17,198 nt of DNA from Frankiaceae bacterium (GTDB lineage: Bacteria; Actinomycetota; Actinomycetes; JAFAQI01): the NCBI GenBank assembly GCA_030840545.1, contig JAVEEH010000132.1, positions 1 through 17,198 on the forward strand, in the 5' to 3' direction. The translations under genes and the position numbers were made by a program. Of the stretch, positions 1 to 6,986 are shown piece by piece. Numbering within the stretch: the first letter of the stretch is position 1; the number at the start of each line of letters is the position of its first letter. The notes under the pieces are model-generated. The model did no database searches. It was not told the DNA's origin and saw only the letters and a program-made list of their open reading frames with translations.

Positions 1-492
1 GCTCGCCATGAAGTCGGCTGGGCCGAAGACAAGCGCCTCGATCCGCGGCGATGCTGAAGCGATCGCATCGATGTCGAGCAGTGCACGGGCTGACTCGATC
101 TGCACCTCGATGCCGATGCGGCCGACGTCGAGCCCGGCCGTCTTCTCCGCCTGTGTCAGCAGCAGGTCGAGCGCCGCCACGTGATGCGCACTGTCCGCCT
201 TGGACAGGACGACGGAGTCGACGCGTGCGCCGGCCTGGGTGACCACGTCGACGACGTCACGGTGGGTCCAGGCAGTGGTCCAGTCGTTGACCCGCACCGC
301 GACCGTGCGCGTGCCCCAGTCACCTTCTTGCAGGGCCGTGACCACGTTGCCCCGCGCCTCGTCCTTCGCGTCGGCCGCGACCGCATCCTCGAGGTCGAGG
401 AAGACCTCGTCCGCGTCGAGGCCCTGAGCCTTCTCGATCATGCGCGGGTTGGAGCCGGGCACCGCGAGGACGGTACGACGAGAACGCGACAC
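1..492 (-). CDS. CitE-like CoA-ester lyase (HpcH/HpaI aldolase family), partial
   Basis: This is the N-terminal 164 codons of a protein that runs off the left edge. The family cleaves or forms C-C bonds in acyl-CoA esters such as malyl-CoA and citramalyl-CoA in the cytoplasm, using Mg2+. Visible family marks are an N-terminal LAVPGSNPRMIEKA segment, then VFLDLEDAV followed by K-D-E-A-R. Further on are GIEVQIESARALL, whose Glu is expected to bind metal, and FGPADF near the break, whose Asp is the usual second metal ligand. I chose the GTG at 492 because a TAACCT -10-like box lies 6 nt upstream and the family begins just before the SRRTVLAVPG strand. It is divergent from the gene at 623. The exact substrate (malyl-, methylmalyl- or citramalyl-CoA) cannot be told from the fragment. 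Confidence 0.88.
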   Translation of the reverse strand, partial: MSRSRRTVLAVPGSNPRMIEKAQGLDADEVFLDLEDAVAADAKDEARGNVVTALQEGDWGTRTVAVRVNDWTTAWTHRDVVDVVTQAGARVDSVVLSKADSAHHVAALDLLLTQAEKTAGLDVGRIGIEVQIESARALLDIDAIASASPRIEALVFGPADFMAS

Positions 493-498
493 GGCCGG

Positions 499-504
499 AG
501 GTTA
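499..504 (-). promoter_or_regulatory. Putative -10 box (TAACCT) of the CoA-ester lyase gene
   Basis: On the minus strand TAACCT matches the actinobacterial -10 consensus TANNNT. It ends 6 nt before the GTG at 492, which would place transcription start at or next to the start codon (a leaderless mRNA). No clear -35 is visible. Confidence 0.45.
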
Positions 505-610
505 TCGGTCGACGCGAGGCCCGCCGACGACCATCACGCCCAGGTCCGCCGTGGGAGCACTCCTAACGCGGGAATGGCGGCCGCGCACGAGCGTCGCTGG
601 CCGTCACTCG

Positions 611-616
611 TAGAGT
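611..616 (+). promoter_or_regulatory. Putative -10 box (TAGAGT) of the gene at 623
   Basis: TAGAGT fits TANNNT and ends 6 nt before the ATG at 623. No Shine-Dalgarno sequence fits in the gap, so a leaderless transcript is likely. No convincing -35 is seen. Confidence 0.45.
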
Positions 617-622
617 CTCGCC

Positions 623-1144
623 ATGGACGCCGCGGCAACCTCGGCGCTGATCGACGAGGCAGCCAAGAAATCCGGGCTGCTCTGGCTGCGACCGGCAGGC
701 CCGGGGCAGCGCAGCCAGGCGGTGTGGCACGTGTGGCAGGACGGCGTCGGCTACGTCCTGAGCGGTGGGCTGGAGCAGCCCGTGCCCGAAGCCCTCGATG
801 ACCGTGCCTACGTCACGCTGCGCAGCAAGGACAACGGTGCGCGGCTGGTGACCTTCGAGGTCGCCGTCAGCACCATCGCACCGGGCGAGGACGAATGGGC
901 TGCGATCGAGCCCGCGCTGCTGGCGAAACGGCTGAACCTCCCAGACGGTGAGCGAGCACCCGAACGCTGGGCGCGCGAGTGCACCCTGCATCGGCTGACA
1001 CCGACCGGCGAGGTCGTCGAGACACCCGACGCCCCGACCACCACGTCACACGCGACGCCACCGCCACCCTCGCCGGCTCGCTCCCGCGTCCCCCGGCCGC
1101 TGCACCTGCGCGGCCGCCCCGCCCGCAACCGCGGCGGCCGCTGA
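623..1144 (+). CDS. Conserved actinobacterial protein of unknown function (possible split-barrel flavin-like fold)
   Basis: This is a 173-residue soluble protein with no signal peptide or membrane segment. Residues 1-130 resemble a recurrent actinobacterial hypothetical protein, recognised from memory, with a short N-terminal helix, LLWLRPAG, then QAVWHVWQDGVGYVLSGGLEQP and VTLRSKDNGARLVTFEVAVS. Next come an EEW-like acidic patch (EDEWAAIEPALLAKRLN) and a WARE...LHRLTPTG ending. The alternating beta-strand pattern (VWHVW, VGYVLSG, AYVTLRS, LVTFEVAVS) is compatible with a pyridoxamine-5'-phosphate-oxidase-like split barrel, but I see no diagnostic cofactor residues. The last 40 residues are Pro/Arg-rich and look disordered. 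It is divergent from the CoA-ester lyase and convergent with the PhzF gene. No function is assigned. The coding call rests on the conserved-looking core and the leaderless promoter. Confidence 0.75.
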   Translation: MDAAATSALIDEAAKKSGLLWLRPAGPGQRSQAVWHVWQDGVGYVLSGGLEQPVPEALDDRAYVTLRSKDNGARLVTFEVAVSTIAPGEDEWAAIEPALLAKRLNLPDGERAPERWARECTLHRLTPTGEVVETPDAPTTTSHATPPPPSPARSRVPRPLHLRGRPARNRGGR

Positions 1145-1156
1145 CCCCACCGCACC

Positions 1157-1240
1157 CTTCCCGACGATCATGACGTTCGCGGCACTATCTGTGCTCCCGA
1201 TGGCCCCGCGATTGCAGCGAACGTCATGATCGTTGGGAAG
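1157..1240. repeat. Long imperfect inverted repeat (24-nt arms) between convergent genes
   Basis: The arms at 1157-1180 and 1217-1240 are reverse complements at 23 of 24 positions. The one mismatch (G1163 against T1234) is a G-U pair in plus-strand RNA. The 36-nt loop contains its own small hairpin, GCAC (1182-1185) with GTGC (1191-1194). The element fills the gap between the convergent genes ending at 1144 and 1241, and its right arm touches the PhzF stop codon. There is no T-run. It could be a palindromic intergenic repeat (REP- or MITE-like) or a bidirectional terminator. Confidence 0.8.
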
Positions 1241-2092
1241 TCAGGGGATGGCGATGCGGCCGGCGGCAACCGGGAACACGGTGCCGCTGACCCGCGCCTC
1301 GACTGCACGTCCGCCTTCGGCCCGGACCACGCACGCGAGCCGCGACGGCCGGCCCATCTCGAGTCCCTGCTCCACGACGTACGACGACTCGCCGTCACCC
1401 GGCAGGAGTCCGGCGGCGACCAGATGGACACCGAGACCGAGCGCGGCCGAGCCGGTCGCCGGGTCCTCGGGCACGCCTGCCGCGGCGGCAAAGACCCGCG
1501 CGTGCACCCGGCCTTCGGGATCCCAGGAGAATACGGAGACGCCGACGCCGCCGATGGCGGCCAGGGCGGCGAGGTTCGGCGACGAGCGCGCCACCGCGTC
1601 GGTGCCAACCTGCAGGAAGGCGAACTCCAGGCCGGTGCCGGCCCACCGCACCGTCGGCCCGGCGGCATCGTCCGGGAGCAGCCCCACCGCAGCGCAGAAC
1701 GGCTCGACGTCGAGCGGGTCGCTCACCGACGGCTGCCCGCCGGTCAACGTGACCACATCGCCGTGGATCTCGAGCGGCAGCAGGCCGGCGCCACACTCCT
1801 GCACGACCCGGCCGGTGCCGACCCGGCCCAGCGATCGGAGCAGCCAGGCCGTGCCGACGGACGGGTGGCCGGCGAACGGGAGCTCTGCGGCCGGCGTGAA
1901 GATGCGCAGTCGGTAGTCGGCGGCCGGGTCGGTCGCTCCCACCGGGAACGTCGTCTCCGAGAGGTTGAACTCCCGGGCCAGCGTCTGCATCTGGCCGGTC
2001 GACAGCACATCGCCGTCGAGCACGACGGCGAGTGGGTTGCCGGCGAACGCCCGATCGGTGAAGACGTCGACAACGTGATAGGCGAGCGTCAC
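1241..2092 (-). CDS. PhzF-family isomerase/epimerase-like protein
   Basis: This is a 283-residue cytoplasmic protein of the usual PhzF length and diaminopimelate-epimerase-like fold. Characterised PhzF isomerises trans-2,3-dihydro-3-hydroxyanthranilate in phenazine synthesis, but most members have unknown substrates. Visible marks are HVVDVFTDRAFAGNPLAVVL at the N terminus and NLSETTF with the catalytic Glu at residue 46. These are followed by RIFTPAAELPFAGHPSVGTAW (65-83), GVPEDPATGSAA (206-217) and EQGLEMGRPS (241-250). I chose GTG 2092 because it overlaps the TGA of the upstream lipoprotein gene as GTGA, which indicates translational coupling. The frame stays open upstream, but that part is the other gene read in another frame. 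No phenazine genes are nearby, so I give no gene symbol. Confidence 0.9.
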   Translation of the reverse strand: MTLAYHVVDVFTDRAFAGNPLAVVLDGDVLSTGQMQTLAREFNLSETTFPVGATDPAADYRLRIFTPAAELPFAGHPSVGTAWLLRSLGRVGTGRVVQECGAGLLPLEIHGDVVTLTGGQPSVSDPLDVEPFCAAVGLLPDDAAGPTVRWAGTGLEFAFLQVGTDAVARSSPNLAALAAIGGVGVSVFSWDPEGRVHARVFAAAAGVPEDPATGSAALGLGVHLVAAGLLPGDGESSYVVEQGLEMGRPSRLACVVRAEGGRAVEARVSGTVFPVAAGRIAIP

Positions 2093-2775
2093 TGTCCGAG
2101 CTGGGAGATGTCGATGGCGCCGGCCGGGGCCGTGACCGTCACCTTGGCGTCGTAGTCGGTGAAATCGACCTGGCCGCCGCCACTGCCGGTCTTCAAGATC
2201 CGAAGCGGCAGCGCTTTGCCGGTCTGAGCGATGTAGAGCGTCCCCCCGCTGCTGGACGTGTCGATCAGGCTGAACGCCTTCGTGCCGTTGACGGTCGTCG
2301 AGCTGCCGGTCTTCAGCGACCCCTGCGGTGTCAGCAGCGCGTTGAACAACGTCTTGATGTCGAGGAAGCTCGAGAAGCTGCTGAGGCTTCCTGTGGTCGC
2401 CGAGCCCTTGAGCCACTTGTCGGCCGCGAGCGAGGCCTGGCTGGCCGGTGCACCGGAGGCGATCAGCGCCGCCTGGTCCCCGCGCACATAAGCCGTGCCG
2501 TTCAGCAGCCGGATCTCGAGCTGGCCGCCGGAGATCGTGAGCGTGCCGGTACCCATCGCCTTACCGAGGCGGACGTCCAGCCCCAGGGACTTGCCGCTCT
2601 GGTCGATCTCACCCTTCACGTGGACCGACGTGACCGCGGCGGCGTCGGCCTTGACCTTGGCGAGGGCGTTGTCGGCGGAGAGCTTCTCGATGCCGTTGTC
2701 ACTGGCACCACCACCTCCGCAGCCGCCGAGGAGCATGATCATCGCGAGGGCGCCGAGTGCCTTGCCGAGTCGCAT
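2089..2775 (-). CDS. LppX/LprAFG-family lipoprotein
   Basis: This is a 228-residue predicted lipoprotein. A short basic and hydrophobic signal ends in the lipobox LLGGC, with the lipidated Cys at residue 19, followed by a Gly/Ser-rich linker. The mature part has the repeated pattern of LppX/LprAFG proteins: an early helix (ALAKVKADAAAVTSVHVKGEI), then alternating strands with LNGTAYVRGD, ADKWLKGS, LKTGSSTTVNGTKAFSLIDT, GTLYIAQTGKALPLRI and a final VDFTDYDAKVTVTAPAGAIDISQL. Members carry hydrophobic ligands such as glycolipids across or at the cell envelope in mycobacteria. The ligand here is unknown. An in-frame GTG at 2778 sits exactly 7 nt after a TAGTGT box and may be the true leaderless start, one codon earlier. 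The end overlaps the PhzF start by 4 nt. Confidence 0.88.
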   Translation of the reverse strand: MRLGKALGALAMIMLLGGCGGGGASDNGIEKLSADNALAKVKADAAAVTSVHVKGEIDQSGKSLGLDVRLGKAMGTGTLTISGGQLEIRLLNGTAYVRGDQAALIASGAPASQASLAADKWLKGSATTGSLSSFSSFLDIKTLFNALLTPQGSLKTGSSTTVNGTKAFSLIDTSSSGGTLYIAQTGKALPLRILKTGSGGGQVDFTDYDAKVTVTAPAGAIDISQLGQ

Positions 2776-2785
2776 CACGGCGCGG

Positions 2786-2791
2786 ACACTA
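2786..2791 (-). promoter_or_regulatory. Putative -10 box (TAGTGT) of the lipoprotein-PhzF pair
   Basis: TAGTGT on the minus strand fits TANNNT. It lies 7 nt before GTG 2778 and 10 nt before ATG 2775. The spacing favours a leaderless start at the GTG. Confidence 0.45.
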
Positions 2792-2827
2792 CCGGCTCGG
2801 CACCGAAGAACCCACGCCTTCCGGCGG

Positions 2828-2833
2828 TAACCT
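2828..2833 (+). promoter_or_regulatory. Putative -10 box (TAACCT) of the MgtE-N/DUF1003/ATPase/mrp cluster
   Basis: TAACCT ends 7 nt before the ATG at 2841, and no Shine-Dalgarno lies between. A leaderless first message of the plus-strand operon is likely. The box is only about 36 bp from the divergent TAGTGT box, so the two promoters share one short region. Confidence 0.45.
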
Positions 2834-2840
2834 GCCGGGC

Positions 2841-4103
2841 ATGGCGAGCGGTACGACGACACGCGTCTTCCTCGCGCGCTTGGCCGGCCTGACCGTCCTG
2901 GACCCCAATGGTGACCAAGTGGGGCGGGTGCGTGACGTCGTGGTCGTCCTGCGCACGGAGGCGCAGCCTCCACGGGTGCTCGGCATCGTCGTCGAGGTCC
3001 AGCCGCGGCGCCGCTTGTTCGTGCCCATGGGGCAGGTGTCGCACATCGACGCCGACTCGGTCATCGTGCGGGGCCGGGTCAACCTGCGGCGGTTCGAGCG
3101 GCGCGCCGGCGAGACCCTCGTCATCACCGAGCTGCTCGACCGCAAGGTGACGCTGGTCGAGGACGGCTCCCCGGTCACTGTCGTCGACGTCGCCATGGAT
3201 CAGAGCCGCACCCGGGACTGGTTCCTGACCCGGGTCGCGGTCCGCACCCATGGCAGCGGCTTCCGCCGCCGGGGTCAGCTGCAGACCGTCGACTGGGACC
3301 AGGTCAGCGGATTCAGCCAGCCCGAGGAGGAGCAGGGCGCCGCCAACCTGCTCGCGGCGTTCGACCAGCTCCGGGCAGCCGACCTGGCGCACGTGATGCA
3401 CGAGCTGTCCGCGAAGCGGCGTGGCGAGGTGGCCGCCGCCCTCGACGATGAACGGCTCGCCGACGTCCTCGAGGAGCTCCCCGAGGACGACCAGGTGGAG
3501 ATCCTCGCCAAGCTCGCGGGAGAGCGCGCGGCCGACGTCCTCGAGGCGATGGCGCCGGACGACGCCGCCGACCTGCTCGGTGAGCTCGCGCCGGACGAGC
3601 AGGAAAGGCTGCTGGCCTTGATGGAGCCGGACGAGGCCGACCCGGTCCGCCGGCTGCTGACCTACTCCGAGGACACCGCCGGCGGCTTGATGACGACCGA
3701 GCCAGTCATCCTGCCGCCGGACGCCACCGTCGCCGAGGCACTCGCGCGCGTGCGCGACCCCGAGCTGACCCCCGCGCTCGCGGCCCAGGTCTTCGTCTGC
3801 CGGTCACCCACCGACACACCGACCGGCAAATATCTGGGGATCGCCCACATCCAGCGGCTGCTGCGCGAGCCACCCGGCGCCCTGGTGTCCGGAGTCGTCG
3901 ACAACGACATCGCGGCGCTGCGCCCGGATGTGCCGCTGCACGAGGTCACCTCCTATCTCGCGACCTACAACCTCGTGGCCGTCCCCGTCGTCGATGACGC
4001 CGATCATCTGCTCGGGGCGGTGACCGTCGACGATGTCCTCGACCACCTGCTGCCCGAGGACTGGCGCGAGCGTCCTAGCGGGGAGGCCGCTCGTGGCGCG
4101 TGA
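2841..4103 (+). CDS. PRC-barrel / MgtE N-terminal / CBS-domain protein without a channel domain
   Basis: This is a 420-residue soluble protein. Residues 10-80 look like a PRC-barrel (LAGLTVLDPNGDQVGRVRDVV, then RRRLFVPMGQVSHID). A second similar half follows at about 95-158 (LLDRKVTLVEDG, then QTVDWDQVSGF). Residues 168-280 are the helical MgtE N superhelix, with the repeated short motifs DERLADVLEELPEDDQVEIL, AADVLEAMAPDDAADLLGEL and LLTYSEDTAGGLMT. Residues 281-402 form two CBS motifs (MTTEPVILPPDATVAEAL and NLVAVPVVDDADHLLGAVTVDDVL). In true MgtE this part senses Mg2+ and gates a C-terminal membrane channel, which is absent here, so this is not a transporter by itself. M. tuberculosis Rv1232c has the same type near mrp. 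It overlaps the DUF1003 gene by 11 nt, which suggests the two proteins act together. The start is fixed by the -10 spacing. Confidence 0.92.
   Translation: MASGTTTRVFLARLAGLTVLDPNGDQVGRVRDVVVVLRTEAQPPRVLGIVVEVQPRRRLFVPMGQVSHIDADSVIVRGRVNLRRFERRAGETLVITELLDRKVTLVEDGSPVTVVDVAMDQSRTRDWFLTRVAVRTHGSGFRRRGQLQTVDWDQVSGFSQPEEEQGAANLLAAFDQLRAADLAHVMHELSAKRRGEVAAALDDERLADVLEELPEDDQVEILAKLAGERAADVLEAMAPDDAADLLGELAPDEQERLLALMEPDEADPVRRLLTYSEDTAGGLMTTEPVILPPDATVAEALARVRDPELTPALAAQVFVCRSPTDTPTGKYLGIAHIQRLLREPPGALVSGVVDNDIAALRPDVPLHEVTSYLATYNLVAVPVVDDADHLLGAVTVDDVLDHLLPEDWRERPSGEAARGA
4080..4086 (+). promoter_or_regulatory. Strong ribosome binding site deciding the DUF1003 start
   Basis: GGGGAGG lies inside the end of the upstream gene, 6 nt before the GTG at 4093. 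It supports that GTG over the ATG further upstream at 4033, which lies deep within the preceding gene. Confidence 0.7.
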
Positions 4104-4605
4104 GCGACGGACTCGCCAGCGGCTGGACCAGCCGCGCGACGTCCGTCCGGGCATTTCGCTGCCGCGCGCCGACGCCGAGTCGCTAGGCCGGATCTCCGAG
4201 CGGGTCGCGCGCTTCCTCGGCACCTGGCGCTTCATCGGCTACATGTCGCTGTTCATCGTGGCGTGGATCCTGTGGAACACCGTCGCCGGCCATCTCCGCT
4301 TCGACACATATGCGAACAAATTCACCCTGCTGACGCTCCTGCTCTCGCTGCAGGCTTCCTATGCCGCACCGTTGATCCTGCTGGCACAGAACCGCCAGGC
4401 CGACCGCGACCGGGTGCAGTACGAGCACGATCGCGCGCTCAGCGAGCGCGCCGTGGCCGACACCGAGTACCTCGCGCGCGAGGTCGCGGCCATCCGGGTG
4501 GCGCTCGGTGAGGTCGCCACCCGCGACTACATCCGCGGCGAGCTCCAGCGCCTACTCGAGGAGCTCGGCCCGCGCGGGGCCGACGACACTGCCCAAGACG
4601 CCTAA
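4093..4605 (+). CDS. DUF1003 integral membrane protein
   Basis: This is a 170-residue protein with a basic N-terminal region, two membrane helices at about 46-63 and 77-98, and a charged helical C-terminal tail with coiled-coil character (about 100-160). The DUF1003 signatures are clear: GTWRFIGYMSLFIVAWILWN, a short polar turn with FDTYANKFTLL, then LLLSLQASYAAPLILLAQNRQADRDR. The function of the family is not established. In actinobacteria it commonly sits beside the MgtE-N/CBS protein and mrp, as here. The 11-nt overlap with the upstream gene suggests tight co-translation. A membrane partner for the soluble CBS protein is a reasonable inference, not shown. Confidence 0.92.
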   Translation: MARERRTRQRLDQPRDVRPGISLPRADAESLGRISERVARFLGTWRFIGYMSLFIVAWILWNTVAGHLRFDTYANKFTLLTLLLSLQASYAAPLILLAQNRQADRDRVQYEHDRALSERAVADTEYLAREVAAIRVALGEVATRDYIRGELQRLLEELGPRGADDTAQDA

Positions 4606-4640
4606 CCCCCTCCTAACGGACTACTCAATCCGGGTGAATC

Positions 4641-6965
4641 GTGGCCGATGAGATCAAGGTGAGCCCTGGTGCGCCGACGCGCGATGTACGCCGCCGCCTC
4701 GGCGAGGTGCTTGTCGAGCAGCGCGCGATCACCGAAGAGCAGCTCGAGGCTGCCCTCGAGGCGCAGCGCGAGGCTGCCCGCGAACGACGGCGGGTCAGGC
4801 TCGGCACGCTCGTCGTCGAGATGGGCTTCGCCACCGATCGACAGATAGCCGCCGCGCTCGCGACCGCACTTTCCCTCGACCTGGTCGACATCGGCACCCT
4901 GCCGTTACAGTCCGACGTCACCCGGTTGCTCCCCCGCGCCGTCGCCGAGCGGCACCTGGTCATCCCGATCGCACGCGACGCGAACGGCCGCGTCACGCTC
5001 GCCTGCGCCGACCCGACCAACGTCGTCGCCCTCGACGACGTCAAGATCTACGCCGGCATCACAGACATGACCGTCGTCGTCGCCAGCGCCAGCCAGGTGC
5101 GGGACCTCATCGCTCGCGTCTGGGCATTGTCCGGCGACTCTGCCGACGTCGCAATGATGCTCGAGGACCTCGACACCGCCGACGACGAGCCGGAACAAGG
5201 AAGCGGTTTCGCCGACGCACCGACGGTGCGCCTCGTCAACTCGATCATCGCCGATGCAGTGCGGGCACGGGCGAGCGACATCCATGTCGAGCCCCAGGCG
5301 ACGGCCGTCCGGGTGCGCTATCGCGTCGACGGCCTGCTTCGCGACGTCATGACCGCGCCGCGCGCGGCCGCCGCAGGCATCGTCAGCCGCATCAAGGTCA
5401 TGAGCAACCTCGACATCGCCGAGCGACGGGTGCCCCAGGACGGGCGCACCCGGCTGCAGGTCGAGGGCGCCGTGCTCGACGCGCGGGTCAGCACGCTGCC
5501 GAACATCCACGGCGAGAAGGTCGTGATCCGGCTGCTGTCCCGGGCCGACTCGGTGCCGCCCATCACCAAGATCGGTATGGGTGAGAAGCAGCTCGAGACC
5601 CTGCTCGGCACTCTCGTCGCACCACAGGGCCTGATCCTCATCTGCGGTCCCACCGGCTCGGGCAAGACGAGCACGCTCTATAGCGCGATCCACCAGATCA
5701 AGACGCCGGATCGCAACATCGTCACCCTCGAGGACCCGGTCGAGATGCAGGTCACCGGCATCACCCAGGTGCAGGTGCACGAGCGGGCCGGTCTGACGTT
5801 CGAGCGCGGACTTCGCTCGGTCCTGCGCCAGGACCCGGACGTGGTGCTCGTCGGCGAGGTGCGCGACCCGGAGACGGCAAAGCTCGCGCTCGAAGCCTCG
5901 CTCACCGGTCACCTGGTCCTGACGACCCTGCACACCAACTCGGCGCCCGCCGCGCTCACCCGCCTGGTCGACATGGGCGTCGAGCCGTTCCTGGTGGCGT
6001 CGTCGTTGTCGCTCGTCGTCGCCCAGCGGCTCGTCCGCCGGGTCTGTGACTCCTGCGCTGCGCCATACGTTCCGCCGGCCCGCATCCTGACGTTGCTTGG
6101 CATCGACGACGAGGACCTGGCTCAGGCCACGCCGCTGCGCGGCGCCGGCTGCTCGGACTGCGGGGGCACCGGATACCGCAGCCGCATCGGCGTCTTCGAG
6201 GTGCTGCCGGTCACTGCTGCCATGCGCGCGATTCTCATGACCAACCCCAACGAGGGTGCGGTCGCAGCCCAGGCCCTCGCCGACGGCATGCAGACCTTGC
6301 GCGCGTCGGCGATCGGCAAGGCACATGCCGGGTTGACGACGTACGAAGAAGTGCTGCGTGTCACGCAGGTCGACTCGACCAGTGGCTTGCACTGCAGCGC
6401 GTGCGGCGGTGCGCTCGCCAGCGACATGGTCGCCTGCCCCTGGTGCGCGGCCAACATCGATCGCGGGCATTGCGCGGAGTGCGACCGACCGCTCGAAGCC
6501 GAGTGGCGGGTCTGTCCCTGGTGCCGAACCGCTGCACCGAACAGGCCACAGGCCGTGACCGCCATGGCGGACGGACCACCCCGGGTGCTGCTCGTGGAGG
6601 ACGACCCGTCCGTGCGCGCCTACGTCACCACAGCCCTCGCCGGCACGATCGAGGTCGAGGCCGTCGAGACCGCCAGCGAAGGTCTCGACAAGGCGACAAG
6701 CGGTTCCTACGACGGCGTGCTCGTCGACCATCTGCTGCCGGATCTGACCGGCGTCGAGATGATCCGGTTGCTGCGCAGCGAGGCGCGCACGGCCGCTCTG
6801 CCCGTCATGCTGTTCACCGGCGACGCCAACCCGGACCTCGAGACCGAAGCGCGCAACGCGGGGGCAGACGACTATCTCGCCAAGCCGGTCGAGCCCGCGA
6901 TCCTCGAGGAGCGGCTGCTCGCCCTGGTAAGCCGCAGCGCCCGCATCGGCACCCGAGCCGGCTGA
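4641..6965 (+). CDS. PilB/GspE-type secretion or pilus ATPase fused to a double zinc ribbon and a receiver domain
   Basis: This is a 774-residue cytoplasmic protein. Residues 15-160 form an MshEN/GspE N-terminal domain (RRLGEVLVEQRAITEEQLEAAL, then LGTLVVEMGFATDRQIAAAL). Residues 195-575 are the ATPase, with ASDIHVEP, Walker A GPTGSGKT (336-343), the Asp-box and Walker B region LRQDPDVVLVGEVRD (395-409), the His-box TGHLVLTTLHTN (422-433) and the zinc tetracysteine C469/C472/C504/C507. Members power type IV pilus assembly or type II secretion. Two additions follow. Residues 585-628 hold four CxxC pairs (two zinc ribbons). Residues 647-765 are a response-regulator receiver with acidic pocket E653-D654-D655, phospho-acceptor D696, T726 and K748 all present. 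The junction reads MADGPPRVLLVEDD, like a former gene start. The GTG at 4641 is the best start, though its ribosome site is weak. No pilin or inner-membrane partner gene is in the window. Confidence 0.9.
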   Translation: MADEIKVSPGAPTRDVRRRLGEVLVEQRAITEEQLEAALEAQREAARERRRVRLGTLVVEMGFATDRQIAAALATALSLDLVDIGTLPLQSDVTRLLPRAVAERHLVIPIARDANGRVTLACADPTNVVALDDVKIYAGITDMTVVVASASQVRDLIARVWALSGDSADVAMMLEDLDTADDEPEQGSGFADAPTVRLVNSIIADAVRARASDIHVEPQATAVRVRYRVDGLLRDVMTAPRAAAAGIVSRIKVMSNLDIAERRVPQDGRTRLQVEGAVLDARVSTLPNIHGEKVVIRLLSRADSVPPITKIGMGEKQLETLLGTLVAPQGLILICGPTGSGKTSTLYSAIHQIKTPDRNIVTLEDPVEMQVTGITQVQVHERAGLTFERGLRSVLRQDPDVVLVGEVRDPETAKLALEASLTGHLVLTTLHTNSAPAALTRLVDMGVEPFLVASSLSLVVAQRLVRRVCDSCAAPYVPPARILTLLGIDDEDLAQATPLRGAGCSDCGGTGYRSRIGVFEVLPVTAAMRAILMTNPNEGAVAAQALADGMQTLRASAIGKAHAGLTTYEEVLRVTQVDSTSGLHCSACGGALASDMVACPWCAANIDRGHCAECDRPLEAEWRVCPWCRTAAPNRPQAVTAMADGPPRVLLVEDDPSVRAYVTTALAGTIEVEAVETASEGLDKATSGSYDGVLVDHLLPDLTGVEMIRLLRSEARTAALPVMLFTGDANPDLETEARNAGADDYLAKPVEPAILEERLLALVSRSARIGTRAG

Positions 6966-6971
6966 GGCACG

Positions 6972-6977
6972 TACGCT
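6972..6977 (+). promoter_or_regulatory. Possible -10 box (TACGCT) before mrp
   Basis: TACGCT fits TANNNT and ends 9 nt before the mrp ATG at 6987. It lies in the 21-nt gap after the ATPase gene, and no Shine-Dalgarno is evident. It may give mrp its own near-leaderless transcript in addition to read-through. Confidence 0.3.
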
Positions 6978-6986
6978 GGTGGTCTC

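Noticed and set aside
2093..2416. An extension of the PhzF frame upstream of GTG 2092.
   Set aside because: It overlaps the lipoprotein gene in another frame. The PhzF family starts right at the GTG, and the GTGA overlap explains the junction.
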